Shown: positions 45,225-56,701 of the stretch, in pieces
Position numbering within the stretch: position 1 is the first letter of the stretch
How the letters are laid out: every line of letters starts with the position of its first letter
NCBI GenBank assembly: GCA_002917775.1
Contig: KZ627155.1
Location: 837,846-901,845 of the forward strand
Reading direction: 5' to 3'
DNA from: Glaciozyma antarctica PI12
Taxonomy: Eukaryota; Basidiomycota; Microbotryomycetes; Kriegeriales; Camptobasidiaceae
Length of the DNA: 64,000 nt
The notes under the pieces: generated by a model
What the model was told of the DNA's origin: nothing
Seen by the model: the letters and a program-made list of their open reading frames with translations, nothing else
The model's database searches: none
Program-made: the position numbers and the translations under genes

Positions 45225-48200
45225 ATGCTCGTCGTCCGCGCAAGCGATGGCGCAGCCTTCACCATCTACAGAGCAGACCTCGAGAACATAACCACGTACG
45301 CCCGCTTTGTTGCGCTTCTATTCACCAGCTGACACACGTCCGCCAGCCTCGACGAACTCCGTACCCACCTCCTCTCCCCGCTCCTCCAGATCCCTCCCGA
45401 CTGCCTCATCTGCATGAACGAGGAAGGCGCCCAACTACGCGAGGACTCGGTTCAACACCTCGCCAAGCTCGCCGGCTCTCCAGAAGGCTCCACCTCCCTC
45501 GCCTCTCCCGCAGCAGTAGCGGCGCGCCCGAGCCCCCCTGGCTCGTTCCTGCGGCGGAGCTCGAGGAGCGTCCCTGGATTGGAGGTCGAGCGCGAAAGAC
45601 GGCTGTACGTGTTTGATCGGGAGCACTTGGATGCGGATCCGGAGCTCGTGGCGCAGACGCTCGACATTACGGACGACCAGCTGCTCACCGAGCCAGCCTT
45701 GCACTGTGCGCTCCAGTTCGCCTTCTCGTGTCGTCCATGACTGATTCGCAGCGCAGCTGACGACCCTCTAGCAAGTCATATCGCCCTCTCCCACCACAAC
45801 CTGTCCTCCGTCCTCGCCCTCCTCCACTCGCTCGGCTTCCAGCGCGCGTCCCTCCAGCTCGCCCTCTCCAACCTCAATCGCGTCATGACAGGCACTTCCA
45901 CCTCGCTGTCTGTCTTTCAGGAATCCGCTGCGCCCAGCTTTGCGAAATGGGACGACTTGCTCGAGGGATGGGAGGGTGCGATGGGAGCTATTAGCAAGGT
46001 CGCGGTGGTGGGAGGGCTGATCACGCGAGCGGCAGGGCATTCGAGGGAGGGAAGCGCGGGCAGTGGAATGGGGAAGGAGCGCGTGTTGGGGGACTATGTC
46101 AGTCGGGACAAGATGGTGGCAGTGAGGGATGGGTGTGCGAAGGTCCTGGGTGAGTGCGACGAAACTCGGGAGGTGGCGATGGAGCTGACGACCGTTTTCA
46201 GATGACCTGAAGATGCGAGCAAACCATCTTCAAGCGACGCTGGAGAACGCACTGGCAGGAACGGCGGTCGTTCAATCCGAGTTTGACGCGACGAGGTGAG
46301 GAGTGTGCTGCGAAGCGCAACCGAAGCTGATATGGTTGGCAGTCGTGATATTGAAGACCTTGAGATGTGCGAGAACGATGCGCACGAGGCGCATATGCGG
46401 ATCGAGGAGCTCGTGAGAACTGGAGAACGTCGTGAGTCTCGCTCCGAAGTCCTTTCGCGACTGGAGTAGCTGACATCTCTCCTCGCCAGTGACCGACCTG
46501 AATCTTCGAGCCGACTGCTTCGAAGGTAGGTTTGAGCCACTTTGATAGCTCGACAGCTAATGAATCTCTGTCGCAGAGCTTTCGCATATTGACGCCGACC
46601 AGCGAGATCGGATTCGGTTTCTCGTTGAGCGGAAGGTGCGCTTGTCATATCTCCTCTAGGCTATCTCAACAGCTCATTGTCCCACTCGCAGAACGCCATG
46701 ACTCGCTATCTCGTCATCTCGATGCAGCGAATTTCGAACCTTCAATCCGACATCGCCGACATGCCTTCAGATCTCGGAGGACTTGACCATGACATGCGGT
46801 CCGTCGTGCTCTCTAGACTCGCGCTTTCCTATCTGACCTCCCACCAGGACGAAGACGGACAACTTCAAGCACCTCGCTCGCCTCGAAGGCCTCATCCCCG
46901 CCTATATCGCTACCGTCGTCGAAGTGGTCCGTCGGCGCGAGTTCGGTTCGTTGCTCTGATTACGCCTTCGCTCATTCAGGCCTAACAATCATCCCTCCAC
47001 AGCCCGCCTCCTCTCCCGCCACTCCCTCGCCGTCTCGCAATCTATCTCCCACCTCTCCACCACCGAACGCACTCGTCGCACCGCCTACCGCACGACTTTT
47101 TCGGGCAAGCTTCCCTGGGAGGTCCGAGGGCTCGGCGCTGGGACGGACGACGCCGTTCCTGCTGTTGATTCCGGTGTGAGGAATGGGGCGGAAGAGCTGC
47201 CAGAGTTGGGGAGGGATACACTCGAAGGCGAGTCTGGCTTTGCTGGGATGGCAGGTGATGCGTGCTGACGAGCTTGAACAGGCTTGCAGAAGGCGCTTTC
47301 GCAGCTGGTTGAGTCGTTGACGGAGGAAGTGGATGGAGTGCCGTTGCGGAAGGCACAGGCGATGTTGGACGAGCTCGTGACTGGGCTCGATGCGCAGGAG
47401 AAGGAGTTTGAGGCTATCGCTCTAGGTGAGTCGCCTTTGTTCGTCGGTCTACAGGTGGAGCTGACTCTCATTCGCTATACCAGGCCAGTCCGGGACGAGA
47501 CCTGTCGTTGACCCTGGCGCCCCGACTCTCACCGACTTGGAGAAGCAGGTTCGAGCGATGGAGGAGGCGAAGGAGACTCTCGAACGTCAACTTCAAGAGG
47601 AGCGGAGCGGGCGAGAAGAGGAGCTAGCGCAGCTCAACCAACTCAACGGCGAGCTCGCTGCTGCGCGCTCTTCGGACGAGGAGGTCCTCCTCGAGCTGAG
47701 GGACCAGATCGTCGGGCTCAAGAGGGGCCATTCGCACGGCGAGCTCGAGCGGAGCAAGTGGGAGAAGGAGCGGATCGAATGGGACGAGGAGCGGCGAGCG
47801 GCGAGAGCGGCGTTTGTTGAGGTCGAGCGGCGTGCGAAGGCGGTGGAGGACGACTTGCGCGAGTCGAGAACGCGAGAGGACGACCTCGATCGACAACTCG
47901 GCTCTGCGCGCGCTGGATCCGACGAGCTCAACCGCCAACTCGACGAGGTCGAGAGCCGACACACGAACCTTCGCTCCGACCATGCGAACCTCCAGCGGAA
48001 CCTCGAGTTGGCTCAGACGACGATCGAAGCGCTCGAGAGTCGGATCCGTGCCGCCGAAGTCGATCAATGCTCGCTCACGATGGCCGTCGCGGACAAGGAT
48101 CGCCTGTTGCGGGACCAGCGCGGGGAGGCGGAGCTGGATCGTGCAGTGCTGGAGAAGGAGGTGGACGACTTGCGGGCGGCACTTGAGACGAAGGAGGAGG

Positions 48201-50221
48201 AGATCAGGACTGGTGCGGCGCGCGGATCGACGTTGGAGGAGATTACGGAGGGGTTGAGGGAGCAGATTGCGAGGTGGGAGAACGTCGCTGCGACGAAGGA
48301 GGGCGAGCTGGGGAGTGCGAAGAAGGAGGTTAAGCTGGCGAAGAGGGAGCACGAAGAGGGAATTGTCGGAGTGCAGCGGGAGCTCGTACTGGCGACCAGG
48401 ACGGCAAGAGCGGCGCTCAAGATCGCGGGAGACCTACGCGACGAGAACAATAAGATCACCGCCGTCCTCTCCACCCCTCCTCTTTCGAAGAGCGATTCGT
48501 CAACCGACAACGTCGACAAGGCCGCGTCGGCGAACGAAGCTTCGACTACTCCTCACGACTCCTCACCGACACCTTCGCCGCTCGACTACGCTCAAGGAGA
48601 TCTCGAGGAGCTACTCGCCGAGGTACAGAAGTACGATCGCGACACGCTCACGGAGGCGGTCAAGGCCAAGGTCGAAAGCCTCACGAGCGTCGTGAAGAAG
48701 TGGTCCAAGGAGGCGAAGACGTACCGCGAGCGTGCCCACCGAGCTGCGGCAGGAGCGAGCGACAAGATCGCGTTCCGCAAGTGAGTTCCTATTCTCAGCT
48801 CCTTCACAAGGGCACAAACTGATTCGGCTCCCCACAGCTTCGCAAAGGGCGATCTGGCGCTGTTCCTCCCGACTCGCAACTCGACCGTTCCCGTCTGGGC
48901 CGCCTTCAACGTCAGCTTCCCTCACCACTTCCTCGCCGCGACCGGCATTATCAGCGAGCAGATGAAGTCTCGCGAGTGGATCGTTGCGCGCATCACTTCG
49001 CTGACGGAGAAGGTTGCCGATGCGAAGGTGGGATTTGCCGTTTGAGGCTAGCTCTACCCCTATGAGCTGACCGCTCTCTACTCGTAGGATCCGTCTTCGA
49101 ACCCTTACTTGCTTGCTCCAGGGACCAAGACCAAGCTCCTCGAGGTCGAGCCTTGGAGCAGCAAGGATCCGAGTTCGCGCTCTCGGAAGCATTCGTCAGG
49201 CGACAAGCTGAAGAGTAGCGAACGACGCGCAAGCACCGGCCACCTTCGTAACTCGCGGAGCGAAGCTTCGACGCTCCCCATCCCCCTCACCTCGTCGACC
49301 GTCCTCGTCGACGCCCCTCCCAACGCCACCTCGCCCGAATTCCGTCGAGCCCTCCCTCCGAACGCGACGGACCTCGCTCGCTCCGAGTACGCCATCATCG
49401 AGGAGGAGCCAACGTCCCGACCTCCTTCGCCCACGACTCTTCTTCAACCCGTCCCTCGCTCCAACGAACCCTTCAGCACTCCTCCTTCCAGTCCTTCTGC
49501 CCTCGCCCTCGCCCTCGCTCGCTCGCCTACTCGCGCCCGATCCGACCCCTTCTCCAACGGCCCCTTCTCCACCGCCGTCGGCCCCTCTCCCGATCAAGTC
49601 ATCGTCAGCGCTCCTGCGACCGACTTTGAGCCAACCATCACGGCCGCTGGAGCCGCTCCCGCTTTCCTTCCTTCGAAGAAGTCGAACAGCAGCACGGGCG
49701 GGAGCACGACGAGCAAACCCCGCTTTATCGGCGCGTCGCCTCAAGTGGCCCCTCGACGACTTGGGAGCGAACTGGCCGCCTCCCCCGCTTCGACCGCAGG
49801 GAGCTTCGTCACCTTTCCGCGGTCGGCGAGCTCAGGGAGCAGCATCCTCTCCTCGTCGATTCATCGTCGTCCGGGAAGCGCGTTCACGAGTGGTTCTCCG
49901 CCCGTTGGGAGTGCGAAAGCGGTTGCGACGCAGGAAGCTCAGGCGAGCGGGTCGAGGTGGAACTCGCTTACGGAGGACTTGGCGAACGCGACGAAGGAGG
50001 AGGTGGCGAGGGAGCGCAGGACGACGATGACGATTGGGAGGAATACGAAGGGATGGCCGGAGGTGGGAGAAGGGGTGGAGAGCGCGAGGGACGGCGGTAC
50101 GGGCTCCGTGTTGGAGGCGGTTTCTAGGAGGAAGAAGGGGCAGGTCAAGGAGGGGGAGACGGCGAGCTGGGGAGCGAGCGAGATCTTGAAGAGGCTCAAG
50201 CCGGGGACGAGCGGGAGCTAG
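45225..50221 (+). CDS. ATG11: Autophagy-related protein Atg11
   Basis: Large coiled-coil scaffold that links cargo receptors to the Atg1 kinase complex in selective autophagy. The N-terminus (MLVVRASDGAAFTIYRADLE, then LDELRTHLLSPLLQIPPDCL, ICMNEEGAQLRE) is the ubiquitin-like region typical of Atg11/FIP200. The helical middle domain includes SHIALSHHNLSSVLALLHSL, AKWDDLLEGWEGAMGAIS, DDLKMRANHLQATLENALAG, RDIEDLEMCENDAHEAHMRI and LARLEGLIPAYIATVVEVVR. A long uninterrupted coiled coil follows (about 47537-48560; EKQVRAMEEAKETLERQLQE, KEVDDLRAALETKEEEIRTG). The C-terminal Atg11 domain is FAKGDLALFLPTRNSTVPVW, AAFNVSFPHHFLAATGIISE, REWIVARITSLTEKVADAKD and NPYLLAPGTKTKLLEVEPW. The tail is Ser/Pro-rich and ends WGASEILKRLKPGTSGS. 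Exons are short at the 5' end and long over the coiled coil. Confidence 0.93.
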
Positions 50222-50699
50222 GTTGTGTACCAGGGTGGACTCACCCACCGGGGAGGAATGAGAACAAGGTTCGCGCTGCGAAGAGCTGCCGAGGATAGAT
50301 CTGCGAAAGCGTCTTTTCTGAGAAAGTTCCACATCTCGAGCTGTTCTCCTCGTCTCGAGTCTCCACGGCGCGCTGCACTTCTCTGTAAAACTCCCTTCAA
50401 GTAGGCGAATCGCTCCCCTTCAAGGAAGAAGAGGAGAAAGAGGAAAGAGCGGCAGACTCCCGTCCTCGCCGATCGTTCTTCAGGCGTGCGTGGGCGGCAA
50501 CCGACGTCCTTGGTGGACCACCCTTTCCTCTTTTGCAGGCAGCACCACGCCCACACGGCAGTCCCACTCGTTTCTTTAACCCCCGCACGTTCTCCTTGGT
50601 GAGTTGCCCGTGCTGACTCCCCCTTTAGCTCTCTCGCAAGCGCTTCGCTGACTCTCTCAACTCAGCGCGTTTTGCCTTCTTGGAGCTCAACCCGACCTC
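50222..50699. promoter_or_regulatory. 3' flank of ATG11 and upstream region of the next gene
   Basis: About 480 bases of mixed composition between two plus-strand genes. A pyrimidine-rich zone (50575-50700) with CTCTCTCAACTCAG precedes the next start and could be a leader intron or promoter tract. No gene recognised. Confidence 0.4.
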
Positions 50700-53378
50700 A
50701 TGGATCCAGGTCCTCGAGGGCCAGCACCTTCGCTGCCTTCCCAGCCTCGCTCCTCAGCCGCTGGCGCGCGGTCCCCCACCTCGAGCTCCTTCATGGACAC
50801 CCACCCGTCTCTCCGACCTCCCTCTCCAGCCCCATCACCCACCTCAGACGGCGCCTTTTCAGCATCCGAACTTCTACCGGCGGCGGCGTTCAACTTCCAG
50901 CAGCACCACCTGTCGCTCGAGGAGAAGGAAGAGCGCGCCGCGACGGGAGCAGCCCCGGACGAGACGCCCTCCCCCTTCCCTCCGACCCCCGTCAAACGCT
51001 CCCCCACTCTACCCCCTTCGCCCTCCTACCACAGCGTCTCCTTCAGCAGCGAAACCTCGTCACCATCCCCCAGCATCGCATCGTTCCGCACCGCTCAGAT
51101 CGTCAACAAGCGGCTCCCTGCCGTCGTCTCCTTTAAGCCCCCGTACCTCTCCCTCAGCGGCGAGCAGGATAGGTCGAGTCGTCCTTCGCGATCATCGGGA
51201 TCGGAACAATCGGAGGAGGCGACGTTGTGGGACTTGCGAGCTGGGAGGAATGCGGGAGGCGGGCCTGGCGGAGGACTTCATGCGGTCGAGAGGGCTTCCA
51301 GGAGGGACGAGGACACGGGCGGGGATAGCTTTACTTCTCAGGGTGCCGACGAGCTCTCCTCACCGACTCCACTCGTCAAGCCGGTCCCGCGAAGCGAGTC
51401 GACAGAATCGGTCGCGTCCGATAGCTCCTGGAAGAGGGGCCTGGACGCCGCGGTGGACGACTTCACGAGCTCGAGCGATATGGACTCGAGCTTGCGGCCG
51501 AACGAGGATGCGCTGAAGAGGATGACGAGCTTACTCGGTGGGCTGCTTTCTCGCTGAGGTCCTCAGGAGTATGTAGGCTAACGCTCCTTTGCAGGTCCGA
51601 AGATGAAGATCATCTCCAAGGCTCCTTGGGATCTTAACGGTGAAGCGCCGATCAACACTCCTCGCCGCAAGTCCGAAGTATCCGGCCGCGCCCTCCACCC
51701 CAGCACGACCTCTCAGCTTCCGACCAAATCGTCGAAGGACAGCATGCGGAGCGAGGACACGAAGTCCAAGTCCAGCCGCTCACGTTCGTTCAGCGCGCTG
51801 ATGTCGTCAAAAGTACCGTCAGATGCGGACGTGCGAGGGAGCGAGGAGGCGTTGCGAGGACTTGGCCTCGGTGGCATCTCCGCGTACGGATCCCCGCCTA
51901 ACCCTCCTCGTAGCCCTGGCTTCTTCCCCAAGTCTCAAGCTGTCGCCGGTTTGAGTCGGGGCCAGTCGTTCTTGGACGCGAACGACGGGTCGGACGGACG
52001 AGCAGCCACGGCGCGCAAAGGCTCCGCACCCGCCGAACTTGGAGGCGGCGCCTTCTCCTTTCCTTCCCCGACCTCGCATGGACGTCCTTCCGCCGCGCTC
52101 GACAAAAGCTACACGACGACCTCCCGAGCTCGAGGCTCTCCCACATTCGACATCATCGCACCCGGCTCTTCTCTCCCGCCTCCCACCTCCCCCAACCCAC
52201 CTCGCTCCGCCCCCGCCAAAATCGCCACTTTTTCGGCCAGCGAACGCGCGTATGGGCGGTCGTCAACCATGGACAGCCTGTCCGTCCACGCCACCTTATC
52301 CAACTCTCGTTCGCCGTCGTTCCCATCCTTCCCTTCCTCCCCACCCTCTCCTTCCTCGTCCTTCATTCCGCTCGCAGGACTCAACGAAAACAGTTCTACG
52401 ACGAGCTCCGGCGCGGGGTACACCCTCATCTCGCTCGAAACTGCGCGTCAGCGAGAGACCGACCGCGTCTCGGCGGCAGCGGCGCAGCGGCAAGCGATGC
52501 TGCCTGTCGAGCATATCGCCTATCGGGAGGAGGTCGTAAGGCGCGGAAGCACGCCTCAGCGTTCGCGCGAGAGCAGCGGCGGGGACGCCACTTCCTCGAG
52601 CGGGAAGACGCTCAAGGCGAAGAAGAGCGGGTTCCTCAAGCGGATGATGGGAGGGGATAGGCCGCCGGTGCCTTCGATACCGATGGAGCGAAGTCCCGAG
52701 GTCCCTGTCGTCGAGTCGTTCCGCGCCTTGCCCGACGACTACGTCCATTCGGCGCCCTCCCCTCCCCCCGTAACCATCTCCTCCCCGCGCCAATCCGTCG
52801 ACCTCAAAACCTCGGTATCGTTCAAGATTCAGCCCGCGCCACCCGGTCGCGCGAACCTCCTCAAGATGCCTTCGTCGGATCAGCTAGGCGCGAGACTCGC
52901 TCCCGCCCTTTCCCTCCGTCCCGTCTCGACCTTTTTCTCCCCCGGCATCGCAGGCTTCCTCGCTGACAACACGACCGACCACGCTCGCAACATGGCATCC
53001 CCTTCGACCTTGCGAGGCACCTCCGCCTCGCCCACCACTCCCGATTTCGCGACGCCCGTCCAATCCCCCTTCGCCCCTTCGTTCCACTCTTCGATCACAG
53101 GTCAATCCTCCCTATTCGACGACACAGCGTCCATCACGTCCATCACTCTGCCACCACTCCCCCTCACTCCCAGTTTCTCCCCTTCGACCTCCCACTTCCA
53201 CCCACGACCTTTCTCTCCACCTTTCTCGCCCAAGCTCTCGCCGGAAGGCGACAGCGGTCCGGTGGGGCAGGAGCAGTTCGTGAAGGCGAAGCTGGCGTGG
53301 AAGAAGATCCAGTGGGAGCTCGAGACGCAGATTCGTGCGCTTCAGGGCGAGGTAGAGAGGCTCAAGGAGAGAGGCTAA
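50700..53378 (+). CDS. Large disordered protein with short C-terminal coiled coil
   Basis: I do not recognise the family. Exon 1 codes MDPGPRGPAPSLPSQPRSSA and ends EDALKRMTSLLG. A 51-nt-scale intron follows near 51542-51596, and exon 2 continues GPKMKIISKAPWDLNGEAPI, which looks conserved. Most of the protein is Ser/Pro-rich. Local features are RSRSFSALMSSKVPSDADVR, a basic amphipathic segment GKTLKAKKSGFLKRMMGGDR suited to membrane or protein binding, and VSFKIQPAPPGRANLLKM. The C-terminus is a coiled coil (QFVKAKLAWKKIQWELETQI, RALQGEVERLKERG). The frame stops at 53376-53378. A one-base shift keeps it open to AKEGGK, a well-formed short intron, then CESCGNAEKPVEVSVLARPR and FGSGLDV. The annotated stop is therefore probably a consensus error, with the true end near 53563. 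Confidence 0.72.
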
Positions 53379-54008
53379 AGAGGGTGGCAAGGTGCGTTTC
53401 TTTCGACGCTCTCGATGTTATGGCTTGGCTGATGCGTGGTACTCGTAGTGCGAGAGCTGTGGGAATGCTGAGAAGCCCGTTGAGGTCTCGGTGCTGGCGA
53501 GGCCTCGCTTTAAGGGCGCTGGTGGGGGAGGGGCCATCTTTGGGAGCGGGTTGGACGTCTGAGTCCTTTTGCTTCGCTACATTATCTTTGCTTTATACCT
53601 CTCCTCTCTCTTAGCCCTACGTAATCTCCTCTCCCTCGCCCCTCCCCATTCATCTCCCGCATCCTTTCTAATCTCCCATCTTGTCGTTCCTCATATTTTG
53701 ATCTAGCCTCTCCCGTATTTGCTGCTTAGAATCACACACTATTTATGCTCCTGGCTGGTGGCGCCGAGAGGAGAGCAGACTGAGGCAGCTCCTTGGCAAG
53801 GGGAAGAAAGAACTGTCGAAGAGGATCGTTCCGATCCTCGCTGCGCGAAGCTCGCTGCCGAGTTCAGAGCTGTGGCCGAAGCAGGACGCAGCTGGTGAAG
53901 CTGAAGGAGCAAGTGAGCGAGTCGCACTGGAGATTTGAGCAGAGAAGCGGGCGAAATCTAGCACGAGAGGAAGAGGGTACCGAGCGAGCGCTGAGCCGAA
54001 GACGTCGA
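53379..54008. other. Probable C-terminal exon of the previous gene, then convergent 3' flank
   Basis: From 53379 to about 53563 the plus strand carries a GTGCGTTTC donor, GCTGATG branch site and CTCGTAG acceptor, then an open frame with CESCG that likely belongs to the upstream gene. After that, pyrimidine- and AT-richer sequence (53580-53750) is suited to 3' end formation for both this gene and the minus-strand GST gene. Confidence 0.45.
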
Positions 54009-54986
54009 TTAATTCACGAACGGCGTCTCCCTCGATGACGGACGTTGTTGAACCTTCTCGAGCCACTACAGATGTCGTATCAGCGATATTCTGGCGTGGA
54101 GCTCCAGCCACGTCCTCCGCAGGAAGCCACTCACCTCTGCGAGCTTCGCACCTCCCTCGAGCGTCTTCCAAGAAGCGTCTGCGGCTCGTCTATCGATGTA
54201 GTAAAGACTAACTGCTGCAGCGATGCCGTCGAGACCTAGCACTTCGGCTGCTGGATCAGGAAGCTTCCGTGCGGCGAGCATGGGAACTGCGCGAGTGATC
54301 TTCGAAAGCTGGCCTTCGACCCACTCCGGCCACAGGAGGTTGACGGGCTGCAAAAAGGGAGGACTCAGCTTACGGAACGATGTCGAGATACTGGACGTAC
54401 CCTATCCACTCGCTCGTACCGTAAACTAAGCGCCGCATCCATCACCCCGCTCGCAAGTGCCTCCGTCGTGAGGGCTTCGAAACGTGCCAACGTTCCTGGC
54501 GAAGGGAGAGCTTTTCCTCCTGAGATACTGTCCAGGTAGGCGCAGATGTTCTCCGAGCCATAGATGGGAACAGCTTCGTCGACGAGGAGGCAGGGAATCT
54601 TGCCGTGCGGGACGAGGTGCGAGTGCGGCGTCGTCAGCTTCGTTCTGGAGGGAAGAGGGTCAACGTTGTCGTCAGAGCTGGGAGAGATCTTCGTACGGAT
54701 GGGGTACGACGGAGTAGTCCAGCGTGATCTGGTCGATGAGGTTCAGCTCGCGTGCGAGGACCATGACCTGAATCAGAGAGGACGATGGTCAGCCCAGAAG
54801 GCGGACGTAATCCCACATCAGGCTCTCCCCCAAGCAGTGCTCGAGTGAGCCACTGTGCATTCGCGGAGAGCTCGGAGGGGAGGGAGAGGAGGTGGGGGAG
54901 GAGGTGGGGTAGCTGGTGATTGAACGCACCTTCAAGCAGAACGGAGAGCCGTTGGAGGTAAACAAGCGCAGTGCAGGGAGTGACAT
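54009..54986 (-). CDS. Glutathione S-transferase-like protein
   Basis: Two-domain GST-fold protein, probably cytosolic, using or binding glutathione in detoxification. The thioredoxin-like N-terminal domain is LPALRLFTSNGSPFCLK (the SPFC position matches the catalytic Ser/Cys loop), then after an intron VMVLARELNLIDQITLDYSV and VPYPYEDLSQL. The glutathione-binding part is LVPHGKIPCLLVDEAVPIYG (cis-Pro in KIPCL) and SENICAYLDSISGGKALPSP. The helical C-terminal domain has ARFEALTTEALASGVMDAAL, SLRYERVDRV, LLWPEWVEGQLSKITRAVPM and GIAAAVSLYYIDRRAADASW, and the last exon codes WLEKVQQRPSSRETPFVN. About 250 residues, a normal GST length. Five short introns. The start ATG at 54984-54986 gives MSLPALRLF. 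Confidence 0.88.
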
Positions 54987-55099
54987 CGTTCAAGTATCGA
55001 GTGGACGAGGTTGTGGAAAGGAGGAAGAAAGGCAGCGAGCGAGGAACGTCTCCCCCTCTCCCCCTCCGACCTCGACCTCGCTCTCTCTCCGCTCTCGTG
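54987..55099. promoter_or_regulatory. 113-bp divergent promoter, GST / LRR gene
   Basis: The shortest head-to-head spacer in the window. It ends in CTCTCTCTCCGCTCTCGTG directly before the LRR start. An in-frame upstream ATG at 54971 would overlap the GST start, so the ATG at 55100 is preferred for the plus-strand gene. Confidence 0.5.
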
Positions 55100-56643
55100 A
55101 TGAGCAGCACTTTCGACAGGTTTAAGGGTAGAGGCGACTTGGCCTCCTTCTTCCGGTCCCTCGCTGCTCCCCCCTCCCGCACCCGCACAGCGTCATCGAA
55201 CGACTACGAATGGAACAGGACACGCAACGCTGTACAGCTCAAGCTCGAGTTCTTCGATCAGGGCCTCAATGGAGCACCAGGGGCAGCCGTCGTACTCAAG
55301 ACGCTGGAGCAGAACCCGCACGCGACGAGCATCACGCTCGCTCAGAACGAACTCGGGGATGCGGGGTTGCTGGCGTTCCTGACGGGACTGAAGCGGCTGA
55401 GGCACCGTGGGATCGGAGGACACTTGCAGGTGCGTCTGTACAGTGCAGTCGCTGCGAGGACAGCTAACTCCTCCGCCGCAGGAGCTCAACCTCTCCGGCT
55501 GCGGCCTCAGCGACACGTCCCTCCACCTCCTTGCGCTCCACTGCCTCCTCTCATCTCCCCACCCACCATCCCTCAATCAGCTCTACCTGACTGGGAACGA
55601 CTTCTCCCTCTCCTCTCCCGCCCTCACCGCTTTCCTCGGTTCGGCCCTCTCTTCCCCCACCTCCTCCCTCCGCTGCCTCTCCCTCACCTCCAACACCCTC
55701 GGTACCACCGGCGTATTCTCCCTCCTCGAACATCTCCGACTCGGTGGTCCTGGCGGCTCAAACCTTGCTCAGTTGCACTTCTCCGTCTGCGGCTTGACGC
55801 CCGACGTCGCCGAGCCGCTTGCGAAGTGGTTGGAGGATCCCGAGAGGGGAGGAAGCCGGCTGCAGGTCTTGTGCCTGAATGGGAACAAGATTGGAAGCGC
55901 GGGACTGAGGAGGATCGCGGGGGCCGTCAGCTCGGGCAAGTGCACGGGGTTGTTGCACCTCGAGATCTTTGCGAACGAGGATGAAGATGAGGAGGAGCTG
56001 GACCCGCTTCGGTGGAAGGAGGTGGAGGAGGCGCTGAAGCAGCAGGAGAGCGAGGAAGATGTCGAGGGGTGGAGGGAGCGGCTGGAGATTGCAAAGGGGA
56101 GGAACAAGACCATCTTTCGCGAGACGCGGCTTGCGGCGCTCGGCCTGCTAGCGAGGGCGAGGGTACTCTTCGCTGGGAACCCTCGCGAAGCCGACGTTGA
56201 CGTCGACGCCATTCGACGGCAGGTCGAAACCCTCAGCAACCCCGACCAATCGGCCTCTCCTCCCCCTCCTCGACCGTTCCCCTTCCTCGCCCTCCCCATC
56301 GAAACTCCAGGTCCACATCCTCCGCTGCTCCGTCCTCCTCTCCCCCTCCTCAACCGCCCCCCTCTACTCTCCTCCCACCTCCCCACCAACACTCTCCTCC
56401 TCCCCGCTCACCGAGCCCCAATTCCTGCGCGTCCTTTCGCACGCCGCAGACCGCACCACTCTCGTGCACGAAGCGAGTCTCCTCAGAGCTCAGCTCGCCG
56501 GGACGGTCCCGTCGATCGCACCGAGGCGGCAGACGTGGGAGTACAAGGAGGGGAGGAACACGGAAGCGGTGGATACGGAGGAAGCGGTGTGGGAGGAGTG
56601 GATGCTGAGGAGTACGGGTTGCGATCGGTTTGAGCGCGGGTAG
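55100..56643 (+). CDS. LRR (RNI-like) protein with possible C-terminal F-box
   Basis: The N-terminal part MSSTFDRFKGRGDLASFFRS leads into RNI-type leucine-rich repeats: VLKTLEQNPHATSITLAQNE, LGDAGLLAFLTGLKRLRH, LQELNLSGCGLSDTSLHLLA, LNQLYLTGNDFSLSSPALTA, LRCLSLTSNTLGTTGVFSLL, LAQLHFSVCGLTPDVAEPLA, LQVLCLNGNKIGSAGLRRIA and LLHLEIFANEDEDEEELDPL. A helical acidic stretch follows (WKEVEEALKQQESEEDVEGW). The frame breaks near 56307 by one extra A. Read across that point, the protein continues FPFLALPIE then LQVHILRC, an F-box-like LPxELQxHIL pattern, and ends DTEEAVWEEWMLRSTGCDRF. One intron of about 58 nt lies near 55427-55481. An SCF substrate adaptor is one possibility, but the F-box position after the LRRs is unusual, so function is open. 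Confidence 0.78.
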
Positions 56644-56701
56644 AGAGTCTTTGTACTAGTTTCGTGCATTGCGATCTTCGGTTCTTCGTACGATGCAGCT
56701 T

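Noticed and set aside
45055-45291. Plus-strand frame overlapping the ATG11 start
   Set aside because: It overlaps the ATG11 N-terminus in a different frame, and the ATG11 start gives the expected ubiquitin-like beginning.
20660-53380. Genome-wide programmed +1 frameshifting at stop codons, as in Euplotes, suggested by breaks ending at TGA, TAA and TAG in TFA1 and two other genes
   Set aside because: The breaks in CDH1, SEC23, the aminopeptidase and the first disordered protein are not next to stops and share no slippery sequence. Consensus error explains all sites more simply.
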